Below are positions 1-10,638 of a stretch of DNA of 64,000 bases, piece after piece. Below the pieces are notes generated by a model. The model did not search any database and was not told where the DNA came from. It saw only the letters and a list, made by a program, of their open reading frames with translations. Position 1 is the stretch's first letter, and each line of letters begins with the position of its first letter. Made by a program: the position numbers and the translations under genes. Source of the stretch: Pyropia yezoensis. Lineage: Eukaryota; Rhodophyta; Bangiophyceae; Bangiales; Bangiaceae. Location: assembly GCA_009829735.1 (NCBI GenBank), contig CM020618.1, positions 20,073,346 through 20,137,345 on the forward strand, written 5' to 3'.

Positions 1-433
1 CTTGAACGCTGAACGTCTTGCCCAACCCAGGGCCGCTGCGGACAAAGTAGAACGGTTGCCGGTCCCCAGGCTTCAGGATGGGAACAAACCGGGTGACAAT
101 CTCCGAGAAAAACGAGAGGGTGTTGTCCGACACATCGACTAGCAGTTCCGAATCCAGTCTTGGCGGGAAGGAGCCCAGCACCGAAGACGGCGGCGGTGCT
201 TCGTAGTAGTCCCGCGCCCAGCCCTTCCGCTGGACGAACTCCAGCAGAGGATCACCGTCCAGCGACTTGGGGCTGGTTTCCACCAATGTAGCACATAGGG
301 GACACAGCCGCTTCGCCTTGGGCGGCTTGGCCGCGTACTGCCAATCCCGTACGCGCATTGTGCGCTTTACCTCCTTACATACCGCCGAGTGGAAGACCTC
401 GTCGTTTGGGAGCCAGCGGACCCAGCATCGCAT
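1..433 (-). CDS. P-loop NTPase-like protein, 5' part, runs off left edge
   Basis: The frame is open on the minus strand from a stop at 587-585 to the window edge. The first ATG is at 433, giving about 144 codons here. A Walker A motif, GPGLGKT, lies at residues about 134-140 (positions 34-14), preceded by a hydrophobic strand (PFYFV), as expected for a P-loop ATPase. Near residue 55 there is a CPLC pair. The N-terminal half (WVRWLPNDEVFHSAV...) looks like ordinary protein rather than low complexity. No Walker B or other domain is visible because the gene continues outside the window. It could be a host ATPase, a Crinkler-like effector with a P-loop module, or a transposon-encoded ATPase. The ATG was chosen as the first in frame, but upstream codons to 584 are also open. 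Identity beyond 'P-loop NTPase' is not claimed. Confidence 0.55.
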   Translation of the reverse strand, partial: MRCWVRWLPNDEVFHSAVCKEVKRTMRVRDWQYAAKPPKAKRLCPLCATLVETSPKSLDGDPLLEFVQRKGWARDYYEAPPPSSVLGSFPPRLDSELLVDVSDNTLSFFSEIVTRFVPILKPGDRQPFYFVRSGPGLGKTFSVQ

Positions 434-587
434 GGGGGAGCCCTTGACCGCCGCGCTCGTGCCATGCAGGCCACTAGACGGGCGTCCTGTGCGAGGGGTG
501 GCGAGCGAAACTATGATTGCGCGAGGAGAACAGCCCCAGCACCCAAGGCGTCCTAAAAAAGAGGTACGCCCCGCCACCACCGCCTCA

Positions 588-1328
588 GCCGCACTTGAAC
601 CCCCAGAGCACATGATGGTCGTTGAAGCACGAGCCGGTGCCAACATAAACGACCTTGGTGGTACAGAAGAGGCAAAGAAGGCAAGCGTCGCCATGATCGT
701 CTGCACTCGACTATGGGAGGACAGCAGCGGCCGGAGACGGCAGCGGCGGGTCCACGGCAGCAGCGGGTCCACGGCAGCGGCGGGTCCACGGCAGTGGCGG
801 AACGGTGGCGGCGGCGGGTCGACCGTATCCGCAGGACGTCGGATTCAACAAGTGCAATGCAGCGGGGGGACAGTGGCGCAGTAGGGCTTAAACCATGTAC
901 CTTAGAGATCGCCGAGTTGACGAGCAGCGGCCTTTGCAGCCGCTGCACATGCACTGCAACGTGGCCCCAAGGGCTCAAGAAGGCCTTTTCTCACGTTCAT
1001 GCGCTACAGGTTCACTGCACTTACGCTCCCCCCAGAAGAGGAGGGACTGGCCAGCCGTCATTTTTTGTGAGGAGCATGAGAACGAGCTTGTCGAGGTGTG
1101 CACGAAGGGGTTTTGCTGGCCGACGCCTTCCCGACCAGTTGTGGCCCTTCACAGCACAGTAACAAATTATCGCACCGACAGTTTTTTGTACTAAATACAG
1201 TATCGTTTCCTCAATGTCCAGTTTATTGTATGCTATGCGTATAAGATAAGAAGAGTCTCATTTGGTCCCGGCAAATGTACCCCATTTCTCTATTCGCAGG
1301 TGTTCTCGCGATACTATTGTCAGACAGA
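588..1328. other. no gene seen; CAGCGG-type repeats near 725-800
   Basis: Short overlapping ORFs only. A small run of CAGCGGCGGGTCCACGG-like repeats lies at about 735-800. Base composition becomes AT-richer after 1150. Nothing supportable as a gene. Confidence 0.4.
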
Positions 1329-1964
1329 TATGGCCGATTTCTGAAGAATGATGGGATTCATAAGGGGGTTCACAGCAGGTCACAGCAGCATTCCACCGAA
1401 GTACCGATGTTTCCCCCCTTCCCATTGGCTGCCGCAAAATCGCGGCAGCAGGTATCGCATACGTCTCATCCGATTCGGCGCTCCTCGTCTGACCCTTCTC
1501 CGATCGACTTTCCAGGGCTGTGCTCGAGTGACAGATCCCACCCACAACGGGAAATTAACTGGCACAGTACTCTGTGGTGGCCTCCTGTGAGCACGTCACA
1601 ACAGCCCGTACCTGCTGCGAACCCGTCCGTGCAACTGCAGGCTACTTTGTACTGGCCAATCAGCGCCCTAGAATCGGCCTCATTTCGCGGCATCTGGCCT
1701 CGGACCGATGCTGTGAGCCCCTGACAGGAGTCCTCTGCAAAACTGGGTCGGTCTTTGCAGACGGGAGATTTTTCGGCCGGTCTTACATCAAGGCATCACA
1801 CGGATGCGACAAGGATTTGCGGTGTTGGATGTGGTCCGGCCAAGGCCGAGGGCACCGCCGGAGAATTCTTGTGGCCCAGAATGCGTGCGTACTTGGCGAC
1901 TGTTCTGGGAGATCCTGCTGTGAACCCCCTTACGGAACTGATCATTCTTTGGAAATCGGCCATA
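1329..1964. repeat. inverted-repeat element (MITE-like), 51-bp arms
   Basis: Positions 1329-1379 and 1914-1964 are inverted copies of each other over 51 nt without gaps, 44 of 51 matching by eye. The outer end reads TATGGCCGATTT and the inner end GGGGGTTCACAGCAGG. The 534-bp interior has no convincing ORF, but the motif CTGCTGYGARCCC recurs inside it at about 1612 and 1706. The size, terminal inverted arms and lack of coding resemble a non-autonomous DNA transposon or a foldback element. No target duplication could be recognised just outside the arms, so the true ends may lie elsewhere. Confidence 0.5.
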
Positions 1965-3510
1965 CCATCTCTCTGTTCACAGTTTCAACATACCAAGCAC
2001 GCAGACCACAGACGTATGTCCAGGGGAGACACCAACCAGGCCACAGCGGATGCCTTCAACAGACCGTCGTCACAGACAGCTCACACCAGTCCGAACATAC
2101 ATGCTTTGTGCAGACGAGATGTACGGCTATTTTACTTACCGGTTGTCCCCTGCACACCTACCCGAAGAGCGAGCGATGAGGGAGGCGGCGCCCACGCCTC
2201 ACTTCTATCCCTTACCCCCTTGACCACGCATGCACGCTTCGGCAGCCACGCCACCCTCCGGTCCTGGCCATGCTTGGCCACCACCTCCGCCCTCTGTTCT
2301 CCCCCGGCCCCTTCCACACGCCGGCTCTCGAACGCCCTCGAGGTCCACCCCGATGCGTTCAGCCCACCCTCCTTCTACACGCTCCCATCTGGCCCATTCC
2401 ACATCGCAAATGAACACTTCACTGTGAGCACCACCGGCGAGCAGATCCTCAAACACACTGTCCAACGTACCCTCGCCATGCACACCATAGACAATGACGA
2501 AAGCGGTCACAAGAAGCATGAGCCAGCGGTGGTAGCCTACACATTTGAGCTTAGTCATGACGATAGGGCGCCGGGACAAGCACGGCGAAGATGGCAGGCC
2601 GACTCTCCCGCTCGGACCAAACGAATGCAGCGAGAGAGACAACATGGTGGGCAATGCGTCATTCTCGGCCGGTTCACCCCCACCTCAAGAGCTCACACAA
2701 GATAAAGAGAAAGACGTCCACGCAAAATGACGACGCTTCGTCCTTGTCGCCACAGTGGGCAATGATCCTGCAAAGGACAGCGACGAGGCCAAAGAAAAAG
2801 AAGAACGCGTTCATGCGGTTGCGCAGCGGTCTCGCCGAAGGGACCATCAAGATAAGGAGGCTGGGAGCACATTAGCACGCGAAAGAACTCCCATCAACAC
2901 ATGAATACAAAGGAGCCAAGCATCATCGCACAGGTGCCGCTCACACGCAGCGCAGTGGGGCCAAGATCCGGTACCTTACTTTCTGCGCATTTGGCGAAAT
3001 CGGGCGTGCGCGGGATTGCACGACCCCCCCCCAGGTCCCGTAAATGGCGATTTCCACGTGCAAAAGTGCGCACGGCGGCGCTACGACCATGCTCCTTGAC
3101 GCTCTTTTTCTCTAACCGCGACGACTGTCATAAGGACGACAAGGCCAACCGTCTCGTATAAATAACAGTCACATTCGTGCTGCCCCGGCCGAGAACGCCT
3201 GTTCCTAGCACGATGTTGCAGGTCGCCGTTCACGAAAGATGCGCATGTTTGCATGTTGACCTGCAGCGCTCTGCCGATGCGCTGCCCCGATTTTTTTGAG
3301 CATGTGCAATTCGATCCACGTTCGCCGCAAGACACTACAGACCGCGAGTCAGGCCACGTGTTCGCATGTGCGCCGTCGCTCCCTTTCTGCAGACTTGAAA
3401 CACGTGTTTACAGGCTATGTGCTGCTCGATCTGCAGATCGGTGCTAGCGACGAGACACGCGCGAGCGCAGCGCACGCCAGGCGGCGGCCAGGCGCCCTCT
3501 CTCACTCGCC
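1965..3510. other. intergenic, no gene recognised
   Basis: Several frames are open for 60-300 codons, but none has recognisable motifs, and overlapping frames on both strands look equally random. Pyrimidine-rich tracts at 2200-2400 give spurious Pro/Ser-rich ORFs. Nothing supportable. Confidence 0.4.
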
Positions 3511-3690
3511 GCCACTCTCCTCGTCGCCACTCTCCTTGCCGCCACTCTCCTTGACGCCACTCTCCTTGCCGCCACTCTCCTTGCCGCCACTCTCCTCGCC
3601 GCCACTCTCCTCGCCGGCACTCTCCTCGCCGGCACTCTACTCGCCGCCACTCTCCGCGCAGCCACTCTCCACGCAGTCACTCTCCTCCAT
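3511..3690. repeat. 15-bp minisatellite, 12 units
   Basis: Tandem units of the form GCCACTCTCCTCGCC recur every 15 bp, starting at 3511, 3526, 3541 and so on to 3676, with substitutions in the last three or four bases. The period is a multiple of three and several frames stay open. On + it reads as a P-L-S-x-P pentapeptide, on - as R-R-V-A-A. No flanking coding context favours either, so it is annotated as DNA repeat only. Confidence 0.8.
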
Positions 3691-3716
3691 CGCCTCCATA
3701 GCCTCCATCACTGCCG

Positions 3717-3972
3717 TTGCCGGCGGTCAGCGCCGTCGCTGCCGTCGTGGCCGTCGTGGCCGTCGTGGCCGTCGCTGCCGTCGCTGCCGTCGTGGACGTC
3801 GTGGCAGTCGAGGCCGTCGTGGCCGTCGTAGCTGTCGCTGCCGTCGCTGCCGTCTTTGCTGTCGTGGCCGCCGTGGCCGTCGCTGCCGTCGCTGCCGTCT
3901 TTGCCGTCGCTCCCGTCGCTGCCGTCGCTGCCGTTGCTGCCGTCGTGGCCGTCGTGGCCGTCGTGGTTGTTT
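3717..3972. repeat. 9-bp degenerate minisatellite (GCCGTCGYN)
   Basis: About 28 degenerate units of GCCGTCGTG/GCCGTCGCT in tandem. Several frames remain open. One minus frame gives a collagen-like Asp-Gly-X triplet series (DGHDGSDGSDG), and one plus frame gives AVVAVVA. The minus frame continues beyond the repeat to 4415 (235 codons), but the non-repeat part runs into the retrotransposon LTR, which argues against a real collagen-like gene. Confidence 0.7.
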
Positions 3973-4181
3973 CCGACGGAGCGAGCGGGGCGCCCGTCGC
4001 GGGGGCGCTGACAGGGTACGGCCTCTGTTATGGCGGGCGCCACCGCTGCGGGGGCGGGTGACGGGGCCGCAGCTGCTCCAGGCAACGACGCTGACGAAGA
4101 TGCGGACGCTGACGCCCTCGTGGACGACTTCGATGCACATCTGATTGCTCGAGATGCAGACGGCAGGTTTCTTAGCCAAAC

Positions 4182-4871
4182 TGTAGGGACCCTATGGGCC
4201 CTCCACGTGGGGGGGACCTCGTAGAGATCGCGTAGTACCCCTGCGCCCACCTTCCTAGTGTGGACGATGGGGCCGATTTGGCTCTTCGGGATTTTACTGG
4301 CTTCCGAGTGGTCCCCTCCTATGGAGATGAGACCGGGTCGCCATTGGTTCTGAGGCCCATATTGGGATTCCCAGTGTATGAGATTTTCCCCTGACCGGAA
4401 TTGGCCTTTGGTCAATAATCTGGGATGGGATGCATTTGGGGTTTGGATTGAGCTTGAGTATTTTGAGTGATTGTGAGATTGATGAGATCTTGAGTGTTGG
4501 CACTGATGTCCGGCGGGGCTCTTCTCCCCCGTGTCTTGGAGATTCCTGCCCCGCTAGCAGGAATGATCCGTGAGGGTGGGGGCCCTCCGGACATGTTGGA
4601 GGGTTTTGATTGGCCCGCACGTGGCCCGGTGTGGACGGTTGCTGGGTGCGGGTGAGAGAGGGTCAGAGTGTGCGTGGGGGTGCGCGTTGCTTCCCCCTTC
4701 GAAAAAACAGACTTGCGTGTGCTTGAACACTGTCGTCCTGGTCGCGGATCCCCGCGTGAACTAGCCAGGCGGTCGGCGGTTCAGTATCTCTCCGGTCTCC
4801 CCGCGTTCTTGGTGGGTTGTTTCTCTGTGTGTTCTGGGTGCTAGGCGCCCAAGGTACGTAAAACCACTACA
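4182..4871 (+). repeat. 5' LTR of a truncated LTR retrotransposon (+ copy)
   Basis: The 690-bp segment begins TGTAG and ends CTACA, a 5-bp terminal inversion typical of LTRs. It is followed after two bases by a primer-binding-site-like sequence beginning TGGTGG, which marks it as a 5' rather than 3' LTR. No second copy of this LTR lies in the window, so the element has lost its 3' half. The left border was chosen from the TGT...ACA rule and the PBS; it has not been verified by a second LTR. Confidence 0.55.
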
Positions 4872-4873
4872 TT

Positions 4874-4890
4874 TGGTGGATCAGCGGGGG
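4874..4890 (+). promoter_or_regulatory. primer-binding site of the + LTR element
   Basis: TGGTGGATCAGCGGGGG lies two bases after the LTR end. It differs at a few positions from the PBS of the two other LTR elements in the window (TGGTGGAGCAGCAGGGG). TGG complements the CCA end of a tRNA; the tRNA itself was not identified. Confidence 0.5.
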
Positions 4891-4987
4891 AGAAGACGAG
4901 GTTCCTTCTGGCCAAAGGGGTCTACCACTTCTTCGTACTCTTTCTGTGGTTGTGCTCTGTCTTCTACAAGGGAACGCGGCTGTTGTG

Positions 4988-5410
4988 ATGTCTGATAACG
5001 AGGAGAATCCCCCTCGGAGGGAGACGGGAGTCCTGGAGGGCGGTTCGTCCGTGACGAGGGAGAGCGCGACGGGAGCTGCTCTTCCGACTCACGCCCTCGG
5101 GGCTGGAGTGGACAACCTGGCCACCCGTAGGGTGACCACCCGTCTACTCTCGCTGGAAATCGGTTCGGAGGGCCCATCGGGCGAACCTCTCTTCCCGCCG
5201 CGGACGGGACGCGAGGGGGGGAATTCAACCGGCCTCGGCGACCTCCCTGGGGTCCATCTCGTGGCAGGGATGGGTTGTGAAGGAACGCCCACCCCTCCTG
5301 TTCACCTGACGGGGGCATCGTCTCCTAAGGAGACACCTCGAGCGTTGAAGTTCTTTAAGGTGAACAGTACATGGCCTACACCGATAACCGGTGTAACTCG
5401 GGCATCCTGA
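4988..5410 (+). pseudogene. Gag-like N-terminal fragment of the truncated + element
   Basis: The first ATG after the PBS (4988) opens 140 codons: an acidic/polar, Ser/Thr/Pro-rich leader (MSDNEENPPRRETG...) ending at a stop at 5410. The position after LTR and PBS is that of gag, and the composition resembles the unstructured N-terminus of Gag in the minus-strand element. No capsid or zinc knuckle is reached. The sequence beyond (5411-5547) runs into the opposing element, so the coding region is truncated. The assignment rests on position more than on sequence. Confidence 0.35.
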
Positions 5411-5547
5411 ACAGGGCCCTTGTCTGGTTCCATGTGACGGGGCTTCCCGTCCTCTCCTCCCAACCTTGGTGGTTGGTCATCAATCCCCTGACGCCGTGTC
5501 GTCGGGGCCGGAAGGTGTACCCGGGGGTTGATGCATGCGGCGTCGGC

Positions 5548-7812
5548 TCAACCGCGCCCTCCGTGGAGCTCTCCCCGCGGCAGTCCGGGGTGGCTTGCTA
5601 GGGTTACCCCAGCGACCCCGTGTCGTCCTTCCTCGTACTCGTTTCCCGTGCTCGGCCGGGTACTATATTCCGGGATATCCGGGAGAGGAGGTGCCGTCTC
5701 GACTGCCAGCACTCCTCCTGGAGCTTGCTGCCTGCCCGGTGACGGGCCTCTGGCGGGGTACCCACCAATGGATGCCTTGCGTTGCGCCGCTGCCCGTCGA
5801 GACTCCTCCGGGATGAGCGGGCATGCGAACACCCAGTGTTGGGGGTCTCCGCACAACATACATCCGGACGTGCCGGCCGTCCATGGCGTCCGCGTCGGGT
5901 TGGATCCATAGGTCCGGTTGCCTGCCTCGGGCGCCCGAGTGCCCGCCCCTTGATAGGCCTTGGGTCCCGATGCCAGCCGGAACATGGACTCCCCCAACCG
6001 GTTGGCTCTACCAGCGATGTTCGGAGGTGCCTCCGTACGTACTGCCCATGTCGGCAGGGGCTGGTGGGAACTACCCGTAACCGGGGCATACCCCGTAGTC
6101 CGCACATACGGGACGCGCCGTCCCGCTCCCTCGTTAACCTGGAACTGGGTCCCAGCCGGGGCGATGTACGCTACCGTACCATGCTCATCGATCACCGGCG
6201 TCGCCGGTTGCAACAGGTGGCCCTGTTGGTCGACTAGAGGTTCATCCTCACCGGTAGGGGTATGTTCGGTCGCCACCAGTACTGGTGCGGCCTTACGTTC
6301 CCCCTTCTCCTGCCTCGATACCGGGGTAAGACTGGGCTTTCCTCCCTCACCCTTGGGCTTCGGGGCCAAGGCGCATTCCGGGTGTAGCACCCGGTAGGCG
6401 TCCCCTAGCGACTTGCACATATGCATCAGTCGACTGAAGTTCGTCTGAGCCGTATTGGCTCCCCGTGCGGATATCCGCACATAGTTGGGTACTCCTGCGA
6501 ACAGGATGGCCCGTAGCTCCCCTTCACCGAGGAGCTTCCCCAGCTTGTTGTCGAGCTCTTGGATCCGGCGTCCAAACATCTCCTCATACTCCCAGGACTC
6601 GGCGGTGGCAGTGCGAAGGGCCCGATAGTGGTCTTCGCACTTGTCCTTACTGAGGAAGCTGCTAAGCAGCTCCTTCAATATCCCACGGTAATCCATGGGG
6701 GTGGCTGCGACCCTCATTCACGGCATCGGGGATGCCTGGCGGAGGATGCCTCGGACCCGTTCGTCAGCAAAGAACGGGAGGATCTCCAGCGCCAGCCCCT
6801 CGTTGACGAGCGCCTTGTCCGCGGATGCCTTGAAGCTAGTCAAGAAGCCAATGACTGCCAGCGGGCGTCCGATAGGGCCCCCGAACATAGGGAATCCCTT
6901 CATAAGGGTCTGCATAGAGCGGGTCGCTCGGTGCGAGGTCGTACGCATCGATTCCGATACGGTAGTGGATCGGTCCTCCAAACGATAACGTTCAGAAGTC
7001 AGTACCGACCTGAAGAATTCTTTGACAATCTTCGTATCCGCGTCCTGGATATCCAGTCGCTTGGCCAGTTGATGAGTGAACTCATCGGACTCCAACCGCT
7101 TCAGTAAGCTCGCAGTAACCTGCGCTGTCATCGCTTGCACCAATGACGCTGGGACCTCCGGCGTCGGCGCCTCGGGCACCCGAGTTGCCTGGCTTCCGTC
7201 GTCGAGGGGGTAATGGGAGACGGTACCGTCTCCCCCCATCGCCGACTCTGTTCCGGCGTAAGTGTCCGCCAGACCATGTCCGCGGAGCCCGCTCTGGGTG
7301 CTCCGAGCATAGCGCTCGGTATGGCTACGTTCCAACTCAGCCGACGAGTCGGATCCATAGCCCGCCGTGTCCGGGGGTTTTCCAGGCGTAGTAAAACCGG
7401 GGTTGACCCTGGTGGACTCGGAAAGTAGTCCGGCCGGTTCGAACCCTACCGATGTGGGAGGAACACGACGGGGTACCGTCGTATGGCGAGCTGACATCAG
7501 CACAGCCATTGCGTCCTCCGTACGCTCTTGACGGGCGTCGAGCCCGGTGAACCGGGCCTCGATGCGAGCCAACGATGCCATCAGGGAGTCCCCTGGTGAA
7601 CGTGGCGGCGGCGTGAGGTCGGCAGAGGACAGTTGCGGCGAGCCGCCGCCCCCGGGCGTCCGTGCCGTACCAAACGTCGATCCGCCACCGAAGAGCATCG
7701 GCGTCTCAATGTTGTCAATCGGGTTACCGATCCCGGCTCCCGGGTTCGGCTCCGGGGTCGGCGTTGACGCCGATCCGTCATCTTGAACATTCCCCGTCTC
7801 TTCGGTAGACAT
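5548..7812 (-). pseudogene. gag: Gag polyprotein of minus-strand LTR element, interrupted by one TGA
   Basis: From ATG 7812 the frame is open for 364 codons to TGA (6720-6718). It then resumes in the same frame with ATG at 6717 and stays open to 5548, 755 codons in all. The N-terminal third is Ser/Thr/Pro-rich. An alpha-helical capsid-like region spans the TGA (from about 7100 to 6350), so the stop falls inside one domain and is most simply a nonsense mutation; readthrough cannot be excluded. A canonical CCHC zinc knuckle, CMLCGDPQHWVFAC (C-x2-C-x4-H-x4-C), lies at about 5863-5822, followed by a Pro/Gly-rich tail. No protease or RT follows: the element is truncated around 5411-5547, where it meets the oppositely oriented + element. 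Confidence 0.75.
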
Positions 7813-8020
7813 AGTCACAATCAGTCAACCGACGTAACCGTCACCACGAACAAGAGAGCGAGGGGGTAGTTGGGGGAGGTTAACAGTGGATCGAAGTCAA
7901 ATGCAACCACTCAAAAGAATCAAACAGATCGCAGCACCACGAGTACAGGAAAAGGAGTGGATCCCTATCCGTGTGCCAGGGCCGAAGACGGCGTCACCAC
8001 AAGGGTGACGGAAATCCGTC

Positions 8021-8036
8021 CCCTGCTGCTCCACCA
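8021..8036 (-). promoter_or_regulatory. primer-binding site of the minus-strand LTR element
   Basis: On the minus strand TGGTGGAGCAGCAGGG follows the LTR end after one base. It is identical over 16 nt to the PBS of the complete chromovirus at 22019, although the two LTRs differ in length and sequence. Confidence 0.65.
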
Positions 8037-8037
8037 A

Positions 8038-8400
8038 TGTAGCACAATAGGTATCCGCTGCACGTCCACTCTCAGGGAACACTCGCCAGGGGGGATCGGC
8101 ACCAACGTCACTGGGAGGCCAAGGTTTCTGTCCTTGGAGCGCAAGCCACGGGACCAAGATGGGAGCCCAAATGGGAGGGGTTTGTTGTTCTACCATGGCC
8201 GGCGTTGGATTCGCCGCCGGCCCCCTCGTTATAAACCCTCCGAGACACTACTAACTACCCTCCAACCTAAGACGCAAGTCCCTCTGGTCATACGTAACTT
8301 ATAGATACCGTGACCAGTACGAACTCTCAAATGGAAAGTTAAGGGTTAGAAGTAGCCCCCCTAATATTAGGGTTACAATACGGCCAACCATATTGCTACA
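8038..8400 (-). repeat. 5' LTR (363 bp) of the minus-strand element
   Basis: The segment starts TGTAGCA and ends TGCTACA in plus coordinates, a perfect 7-bp terminal inversion. The PBS lies at its left, so on the minus strand this is the 5' LTR, reading toward gag at 7812. No second copy occurs in the window. The right flank (8401 onward) is ordinary GC-rich host sequence. Confidence 0.7.
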
Positions 8401-8740
8401 CGTTGGCGGCGACGGCGTGGGCCAGAGAAGGTCGAGGCCGGGAAGGGGAGTGGCGACAGCCGTCGACGCTGTCGGCGGGCTTTGGGACGCCTGTCCCATT
8501 GTGTCCCTCCCTGGCAACTCTCTCGGGCGCGGCCCACCGCCGGCGAGGACGCTCGGCCGCGGCCTGCCACGGTCGGGGCTCTGCGAAGGTGTAAGCGGCG
8601 ACAGCGGGAGCGGCGGCGGTAGCCTGTCTTGCAATGAGACGGCTGCGCTTCTGGGCGGCGACGGTGGCGGCAGCAGCGGCAAGCGCGGCCGTGGGGGTGG
8701 TGGCGGTGGCAGGCCGGCCGCTTTTTCGGCTGTGTCCCAG

Positions 8741-9494
8741 ATAATGATTGAGGACGCGCTCGATGCCTACTGGGCCGCCGTGCTCGTCGAAGTGTGCCGT
8801 TCATTGGGGCTCGCGTTGCCGCATGAGCTCCCCGTGGGTATGTTGGGTGGCGTGTAGGGAGTGCGCGTCGGGGATGGGGTGGCGGGGGTGGTGTGCTTGT
8901 GGTGGGCCTCGAATTGAATGGCCCCAGCCTGTGGTGGTGGCTCTGCGGGTGGCTGCGAGTAGGCGTCCCGCTGCGCTCCCCGCTCGTGCGGAGGCACTGG
9001 GGCGACTGCCGGGGTGGCTGCTGACCGCCGCCGGCACCGCATACCGTGGCCCTGCTTCGCTTTTTTCTTTTCGTGCCGCAGCTTTGCATATGCGTTCGCT
9101 TTCCTACCCCCGCCGCCCCCGCCTCCCCTACCGCCACCCCGCGAAAGAAGCTGACAGGGCCGCCGCCGTCTCTGCCATCGAGGCCGAGGCACATGATGCC
9201 ACGGCGGTTGCCCGCCTCGCGGCCGCTCGGAGAGGTGCAAGCCCGTCAGCGGATGGGGCGAGGAACGACATTGTCGAGGACCTTCGTCGCCGTGCCGTTG
9301 CAGCTCTCGCAGCGGCAGTGCGAGCGGTGAAAGGCGACGGTCCAGCCCGTACCTGCCACCTTGCGGTCGAGGGTATAAGGTGGGTGACGGACGCGGGCGC
9401 GGCGGGCTGCAGCAGGTTGTGGCTGCCGGTAATTGGGCAGGCTGTTCACTGCTGTGCCAGCTGCATGTGCCAGGCCCACGCCCCATATGTATAG
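8741..9494 (+). CDS. hypothetical two-exon (or more) gene, unknown function
   Basis: An exon beginning after a good acceptor (pyrimidine tract ending TGTCCCAG at 8740) carries ATG 8744 and helical protein (MIEDALDAYWAAVLVEV). It ends at a consensus donor G|GTATGT (8838). The frame resumes in matching phase after an AG at 9147 or 9150 with an Ala/Arg-rich helical stretch (DRAAAVSAIEAEAHD...) and a Cys-containing tail to the stop at 9494. The implied intron of about 310 bp is close to the 301-bp intron predicted for the gene at 20374. The upstream exon, if any, would lie in 8401-8720, directly beside a retrotransposon LTR. No family is recognised, and the structure is inferred from splice signals and phase only. 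Confidence 0.35.
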
Positions 9495-10638
9495 CGTTGT
9501 GTCGTCACCCCCTCATGACGCGCGGCCCGCGCCCACCAATGTATGACAGTCGTGCCACGGAGCGTCCGATTCGGCACCAGAAGCCCTCTTTGCCCCGCAG
9601 CATCTCAGTTCGTCCCCACCTGCCGCGCCCGCCAGCGACATGACGGGGATGGGGCGGCAGGGGGGCGCGCCAGCGCCGGCTGCGGCCTCTCGCGCCTCTT
9701 GCACTGGCTGGCTGCAAAGCGGAAGAGGGGAGAGGGAGGCCGGGGAGGGGACCTGCAGGGGTACATACAGTCGTAGCGCCGTTGGCGCGAACGGTGGCCC
9801 CCGCGCCCGTCCGACAATTGGGAGGATGGCACCCCCGGCAAGTTCAGCGTGAAATAAACTGCAGCTACCGTACGGCATGCCTCCCCACCCCTCCCCCTTC
9901 CCCCCCCCCCCCTCCCTCTGCGCCCGCTTTCTCCCCAGCTCCTGCGAGCACCCCCCTTCCCCCCGCCACCGCGCCGCCCCCCCTCCCCTCCTGCCCACCT
10001 CGTCGGTGGCAGCTTGCTCGTGTGCCTTGCTCGCCGTTACATGCCAATGGTTGGGGGGGGGAATGCGCCTCCACCGCGGCCGCCGTCGACGCCGCCGCCG
10101 ACGCCGCCGCCACCGCCACCATGGGCTCGCCGCCGCCGCCGACGCCGCCTCCGCCATGGGCTCGCCGCCGCCGTTTCCCTCGCTCGCCAGCGCCTCGGTT
10201 GGCGCGTTAGACTTCCTCCGCGTCGTGCAGTGGCCTTTCGGCCCGCCGCCGTCAGCCGGAGAGTGGCTTTGTGTGTCCGCCGCCGGCGGCCGGAGAGTGG
10301 CTTTGTGTTTGCACCTTGCCTGTAACGGACGCAACGGCGATGGGACGTGTCGCAGTGACGAGGAGGACCCTCTCGCTGCTGACGCCCGCACTGCCGCTGA
10401 CGTGGCCCGCCGGTGGCGGCCAGACCCTGCACACCCCTGCCGCCCGCCGCACCTTTCCTCCCCCCGTCGGCGCTCCGTCGGTGCCAACCGGTCCGCATAG
10501 GGCGACGACGACGAGCATGGCTACTCCCCGCCCACCAGCACAAACGGCTAGGTGCCGCCACCGCGGCAGGCGCAATATCGCATCCGCTGTTTCCGTACTG
10601 CCGCCTTCTACGCTCTGCTCGGCGGCCTGCTGTCATCG
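9495..10638. other. GC-rich spacer with CCG repeats
   Basis: C-rich runs at 9897-9912, a CCGCCGACG trinucleotide-type repeat at about 10080-10165, and a direct repeat CCGGAGAGTGGCTTTGTGT at about 10257 and 10291. Long ORFs exist in all frames but are low complexity (Pro, Arg or Ala runs). No gene is supported. Confidence 0.4.

Noticed and set aside
270-292. LTR-end plus PBS look-alike (minus strand GTGCTACATTGGTGG)
   Set aside because: It matches the LTR/PBS junction of the elements at 8038 and 22014 by chance, but lies in the middle of the open P-loop frame (codons CATLVE), with no LTR beside it.
2200-2700. Pro/Ser-rich ORFs on both strands
   Set aside because: Result of C/T-rich composition; no motif, no consistent frame, no start context.
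9530-9545. Another PBS-like CCACCAATGTA at 9536
   Set aside because: No LTR-like TGT...ACA segment adjoins it, and it lacks the GCAGCAGGG part.
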